63,316 bases of DNA from a bacterium ADurb.Bin236 (GTDB taxonomy: Bacteria; UBP15; UBA6099). A program made the position numbers and the translations under genes. The first letter of the stretch is position 1; each line of letters starts with the position of its first letter. Location of the stretch: NCBI GenBank assembly GCA_002069885.1, contig MWCD01000017.1, forward strand, positions 1-63,316, written 5' to 3'. Of this stretch, positions 60,000 to 63,316 are shown piece by piece. The notes beneath the pieces are model-generated. The model did no database searches. It had not been told where the DNA came from and saw only the letters and a list, made by a program, of their open reading frames with translations.

Positions 60000-60177
60000 A
60001 CAAACCCCGCTGAAACTTTTCTCATCTACTCATTTGATTATTGTTGATAATATTGCGACGTTTTCTTCGAAATTCATAAAGCCCTATTTCCAATCGACGA
60101 ATACGGGTTATAATGGCGGAACATCTGACTGGAATATATACTTTGCTTTATCTTTCCATTTTCATGCGAAGCATTCG

Positions 60178-61113
60178 TCAATATGAAATTAAGAATGTCG
60201 TCATCACGCCGAGATGGTCGGAGGGATAAAGGCCTTCTTCGTTGTGGTTTCTGAAACAGACCACCGAATCAATCGTTTTCGCCGACGGGCCGGAATCCGG
60301 CTGTTTGACTAAAACGTAATCTATCCTGTTTCTGGGATTCTGATCGGCTGCGTCGCGGCCTTTTTCGAGCCTTATCGGGGAAGTCTTCCCGGTGTCCTCC
60401 GCCGTTTCGCCGTGCGCCAGCACATAAGTGTCCTCAAATCCGGCTCCCGTGAACGCCGCGATCGTCTCGGATTCAGGTTTTGCGTTCATGTCCCCAGTGA
60501 GAAAAACAATATTTCCGGCGCTGTTTCTTTTTTCGAACGCGACAATCTTCTTAGCCTGAGGCAGGCGGGTTTCGTCACCGCCCATGTGATGAAGATGCGT
60601 GTTGTACATATCAACATCGAGGCCGTCTGCGACGTTAATCCTTGTGAAAAGTACAACCCTGCCGTTCTTCAAGTCCGTAAAATTTTTTTCGACGATTGGG
60701 AATCTGCTGTAGATGGATATGCCTTCGCCGGAGACCGCCTCAAAACCTGTCTTGAGCCGCTCGTATTTGTTGTATGTTTTCCCCTGCTCTCCTCCGCTCT
60801 TCTGCTTGATGAGAGAAAGGAGAACAGCGGTCTGGTCCATTCCTATGGAAACTTCCTGCAACCCGATAATGTCGGGATCGAGGCGCACAATTTCATCGGC
60901 GATGAGAGGAAACCTTTCCTCCCACAAATCCGCGTGATGGCGCAGGTTGATAGTCATGACTTTCAGAGTGATTTCTCTGCGCGAGGGTTCCGGAGAAGCC
61001 GAGCCGATAGAGTCTTCGGCCATAGCGCGGGGAGTTTGAGCGGCGACCGCAAATAGAGCCGATGCCAACGCTATTGCAAAGCCTGTTTTCAGAGCCGACA
61101 TGATTCTGTTCAT
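60178..61113 (-). CDS. secreted endonuclease/exonuclease/phosphatase-family protein
   Basis: 311 aa, overlapping the DegT stop by 4 nt (ATGA). Residues 1-32 are a signal peptide (TGFAIALASALFAVAAQTPRAMA). The mature part has the EEP fold: MTINLRHHADLW, IIGLQEVSIGMDQ (catalytic Glu), NTHLHHMGGDE, LTGDMNAKP, RNRIDYVLV and SDHLGVMT (His). These metal-dependent phosphodiesterases act on nucleic acids, lipids or sugar phosphates; in a secreted protein a sphingomyelinase-like or phosphatase role is possible. The substrate is unknown. It is cotranscribed with a DegT aminotransferase gene. Confidence 0.87.
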   Translation of the reverse strand: MNRIMSALKTGFAIALASALFAVAAQTPRAMAEDSIGSASPEPSRREITLKVMTINLRHHADLWEERFPLIADEIVRLDPDIIGLQEVSIGMDQTAVLLSLIKQKSGGEQGKTYNKYERLKTGFEAVSGEGISIYSRFPIVEKNFTDLKNGRVVLFTRINVADGLDVDMYNTHLHHMGGDETRLPQAKKIVAFEKRNSAGNIVFLTGDMNAKPESETIAAFTGAGFEDTYVLAHGETAEDTGKTSPIRLEKGRDAADQNPRNRIDYVLVKQPDSGPSAKTIDSVVCFRNHNEEGLYPSDHLGVMTTFLISY

Positions 61114-62342
61114 TTTTTAACAGCGACCGCGAGGCTCTCGGCGACATATTCCACCGCGTCCCGCGACAGTTCTGGATACTGCGGAAGAGCAAGGATATCC
61201 GAACACACCGCTTCGGTGACAGGGAAATCTTCCGGCGAATGCCCCAAGAAGGAGAACACAGTCTGCTTGTGCAGCGCGAGAGGATAATAAATCGCGTTGC
61301 CGACGCCATTGTCGATAAGAGCTTTGGAAACCGCGTCCCTGTCGGGAACTCTAATTTCAAAAGTATTATAGGTATGGACGAAGCCTTTCGGCTCTGAGGG
61401 CAGCACGACCGCGCCTTCGGGCCGTTTGCCATCAAGGCCGATTTCGTCCGAAAAGACCACAGGGATTCCCGACGCCGAAAGTTTATTCTTAATGGCGTCG
61501 CAATACGCGCGGGCGTTTTCCGCCCGCATTTCAAGCCAACGGTTCATGCGGGGCAGTTTCACTAGCAGGGCGGCGGCCTGAAATGAATCGAGCCTGCTGT
61601 TGTATCCGAAAGCGGTGTGATAGTACCTCTGATTGCTGCCGTGGACGTGGAGCAGTTTGGCGTTGTCGTAAACATCCTGCCTGTTAGTGAGAATCATGCC
61701 GCCGTCGCCGGCTCCGCCGAGGTTTTTGCTGGGATAAAAAGAGAGGCAGCCGGCGTCTCCAATGGCCCCCGCCTGAACGGTTTTGCCATCGATAGTCATC
61801 GTTGCGCCCTGAGCCTGAGCCGCGTCCTCGATGATGTCGATGCCGTATTTCGCTTTCATTTTCATAAAAGCGCGCATGTCGGCCATGAGGCCGTAAAGGT
61901 GCACTGGGAGAATGGCGCGGAGCCGTTTGCCCGTGCGCGAGTCAAACAGTCCCGCGTCCGTCTTTTGGCAGTTCGCCTCAATGTACTGTTCCACTTTCGA
62001 GGGATCGAGGTTATACGATACGGGCGCGATATCTTGAAAGACAACAAGAGCGCCGACCTCGTTTATTGCCTCCGCCGTGGCCATGAACGTGAAAGGAGAG
62101 GTGATTACTTCGTCTCCGGAGCCGATTCCGAGGGCGCGGAGAGCGATGACCAGAGAGTCCGTGCCGTTGGCGACGCCGAGCGCGAACTTTGCGCCGCTGT
62201 GTTCGCGCACGGCCGCCTCCAGATCGGAAACCGGTTTGCCTAGCACGAAATCGCAGCGCTCGAACACGCCTTCCATAGCGCTCATCATCTCCGCCCGCAA
62301 CGGGTCGAAGCACGCTTTCAAATCGATAAACGGAACTTTCAT
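61110..62342 (-). CDS. DegT/DnrJ/EryC1-family PLP aminotransferase
   Basis: 410 aa, ATG 62342. Family signature: VPFIDLKACFDPL start, GTDSLVIALRALGIGSGDEVITSPFTF, the PLP-binding DIIEDAAQAQGA and SFYPSKNLGGAGDGG with the catalytic Lys in SKN, then HGSNQRYYHTAFGYNSRLDSFQAA. It transaminates a keto-sugar nucleotide for surface glycan or O-antigen synthesis. The enzyme is full length. It is followed by an EEP-family gene with a 4-nt overlap. A 77-nt gap separates it from the aldolase-like ORF. Confidence 0.92.
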   Translation of the reverse strand: MKVPFIDLKACFDPLRAEMMSAMEGVFERCDFVLGKPVSDLEAAVREHSGAKFALGVANGTDSLVIALRALGIGSGDEVITSPFTFMATAEAINEVGALVVFQDIAPVSYNLDPSKVEQYIEANCQKTDAGLFDSRTGKRLRAILPVHLYGLMADMRAFMKMKAKYGIDIIEDAAQAQGATMTIDGKTVQAGAIGDAGCLSFYPSKNLGGAGDGGMILTNRQDVYDNAKLLHVHGSNQRYYHTAFGYNSRLDSFQAAALLVKLPRMNRWLEMRAENARAYCDAIKNKLSASGIPVVFSDEIGLDGKRPEGAVVLPSEPKGFVHTYNTFEIRVPDRDAVSKALIDNGVGNAIYYPLALHKQTVFSFLGHSPEDFPVTEAVCSDILALPQYPELSRDAVEYVAESLAVAVKK

Positions 62343-62419
62343 TGTTCAGCAGCGCCTTTCAGCCGGGAGGATAAACCCGGCGTTGTTGTCTATTAGCGAC
62401 CAAATAAAAAGCCCGGATG

Positions 62420-63316
62420 TCAGAGCGAGGCGGGTTTAACCGGCCACTTGACGCGGACGAGTTTCACTTTGTCGGCTACCAGCCCGGCGGTGTTCACCGC
62501 GCCCAGTTGCTCGAACAGGAAATCGAGTTTCGTTTCGAGTTCGGCGCGCAGGGCGGCCCGGACGTCTTCCGGCATCGACCACACGTCCTTCTTGAACGGC
62601 CCCCACACTTTCTTCCTGCTCTTGTAGTAGAACTGCTCGGCGGTCATTCCTTCTTTTCTCTCTTTAGCAAGCTCGACGTCCATCCAAGCGTACATTTTAC
62701 TTTTCAACTCTTCCGGGAAACTTTTCGAGTCGAGAACGATGTTCTGGAATCCGGTGGCGAGGTGAACCTCGACGGTCTTTGTCTGCGGGAACTTGTGGAA
62801 CATCTCGTCCGGGAGAGTGGAAGCGCCGTGCTGAACCGCGCCGCCCATTCCCCACTTTTTGCGAGCTTCCAGAGAAAGCTTTTCGAGGGTGTCGAAATCG
62901 AGCGCCACGCTTGCGATGGAGCCGTCGGGGAGCACCACGCCGCCGTGCGACGTGCCTGTCTGCACGCTGACTTTGCTCAGGCCGACCAGCCCCTCGCCGA
63001 GGCATCTCTTATATCCGCTCATATACGCCTCAAGCTCCTCGACCGTGCTGTTCTTTTCTCCGACCTCTCCGATTTCTCCACCGACGGAGATGGTTACGCC
63101 CCCTTCGATACCCTTCGGAACCGTGGGGAACTCGTTGGCCGGCATGCCCAGCAAGCTGCATTCGCCATTCGCCGATTTAAGCGTAACCCGGCCGTCTGCC
63201 TCGCTGATCGTGACGGGGCCGGGCGGGAGTTCTCGCACGAAATCAAACATCAACCGGCCGGGAAAGGTAATCCGGCCATCTTCTGCGTCCTGGACTGCTC
63301 GGGTTGTGGTGAGGAA
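62420..63316 (-). CDS. chimeric ORF: DnaN (beta clamp) fragment joined in frame to class II aldolase C-terminal part
   Basis: The frame is open from 62420 to the right edge of the window, so the 5' end is missing. The first ~67 codons from the edge (63316 to about 63118) read like the DNA polymerase III beta clamp: GRITFPGRLMFDFVRELP, VTLKSANGECSLLGMP and EFPTVP. From KGIEGG onward (about 63115) the sequence becomes class II fructose-bisphosphate aldolase-like: GGEIGEVGEKNSTVEEL, QTGTSHGGVVLPDGS, AVQHGASTLPDEMF, HLATGFQN, FYYKSRKKVWGPFK. The aldolase lacks its N-terminal third. The join is either an assembly chimera or a rare rearrangement; a working enzyme is unlikely. Confidence 0.75.
   Translation of the reverse strand, partial: FLTTTRAVQDAEDGRITFPGRLMFDFVRELPPGPVTISEADGRVTLKSANGECSLLGMPANEFPTVPKGIEGGVTISVGGEIGEVGEKNSTVEELEAYMSGYKRCLGEGLVGLSKVSVQTGTSHGGVVLPDGSIASVALDFDTLEKLSLEARKKWGMGGAVQHGASTLPDEMFHKFPQTKTVEVHLATGFQNIVLDSKSFPEELKSKMYAWMDVELAKERKEGMTAEQFYYKSRKKVWGPFKKDVWSMPEDVRAALRAELETKLDFLFEQLGAVNTAGLVADKVKLVRVKWPVKPASL

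Larger units (their letters stand above)
59801..60177. other. 377-bp intergenic region without a gene
   Basis: The region between the CBS-PP2C and EEP genes contains a promoter for the phosphatase (59831-59858) and an inverted repeat at 59971-59999. No open frame of convincing codon use, tRNA or small RNA scaffold was recognised. Confidence 0.6.

Noticed and set aside
59843-60025. 60-codon minus-strand frame in the large gap
   Set aside because: It has no ribosome binding site and carries the palindrome; codon use is not like the neighbours.
1-63316. tRNA, rRNA, CRISPR arrays, insertion sequences or prophage genes
   Set aside because: No cloverleaf, ribosomal sequence, regularly spaced repeats, transposase or phage structural motif was seen anywhere.

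Overview
This window looks like a chromosomal segment of an uncultured bacterium with two membranes (diderm). The outer membrane is inferred from an MlaE-MlaF-MlaD lipid-transport operon whose MlaD has an apparent outer-membrane beta-barrel tail, an LpxH-like phosphoesterase, Lgt, and a lipoprotein/FlgP-like secreted protein. MreB suggests a rod shape and PilT suggests type IV pili. A nadK-recN-steA-steB block like that of Actinobacteria and some deep-branching diderms is also present. I cannot assign a phylum. No rRNA, tRNA or CRISPR array was seen. Most of the window is GC-rich and densely coding, with frequent 4-bp ATGA/GTGA overlaps. The first ~2.7 kb is visibly AT-rich.

Layout. 1-2700: AT-rich restriction-modification island (DpnII-type GATC endonuclease, DpnA-type adenine methylase, two unknown ORFs). 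2754-6786: zinc-ribbon protein, secreted C45-type hydrolase, SDR and MFS transporter. 6967-12210 (+): nadK, recN, steA, steB and a GT2 glycosyltransferase. 12274-16216 (-): mreB, mlaE, mlaF, mlaD. 16371-17848: solitary adenine methyltransferase and a small unknown. 18001-26074 (+): a long one-strand cluster with a 4-TM protein, a TIM-barrel protein, lgt, an rluD-type gene, tgt, yajC, a SPOR protein, an FlgP-like protein, trxB and a purine nucleoside phosphorylase gene. 26082-31886 (-): alpha/beta hydrolase, a KaiC-like/PPDK_N fusion and a large secreted protein. 32157-33994 (+): unknown plus iron alcohol dehydrogenase. 34085-48908 (-): phasin, priA, nfeD, M48-TPR protease, epimerase, a 1141-residue PRC-barrel coiled-coil protein, a UroD-family protein and an MFS/spermidine synthase fusion. 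49143-51809 (+): pilT, coiled-coil protein, acyl-CoA dehydrogenase. 51906-63316: rmuC, secreted protein, GT39, SAM methyltransferase, LpxH-like phosphoesterase, CBS-PP2C regulator, EEP-family protein, DegT aminotransferase, and a right-edge ORF in which DnaN sequence runs in frame into a class II aldolase.

How the genes fit together. Several blocks serve the envelope: MreB (shape), MlaEFD (phospholipid transport), SteA/SteB (wall/division-linked in Actinobacteria), Lgt/YajC/SPOR (lipoproteins, secretion, peptidoglycan binding), NfeD with M48-TPR (membrane proteolysis), and GT39/GT2/DegT/LpxH-like (surface glycans and lipids). RecN, PriA, RmuC and the two methylase loci handle DNA. The most unusual items are the DnaN-aldolase chimera, the altered zinc motif of Tgt, the KaiC-like/PPDK_N fusion lacking a P-loop, the giant PRC-barrel protein, the barrel-tailed MlaD, and the reduced DpnII-type island.
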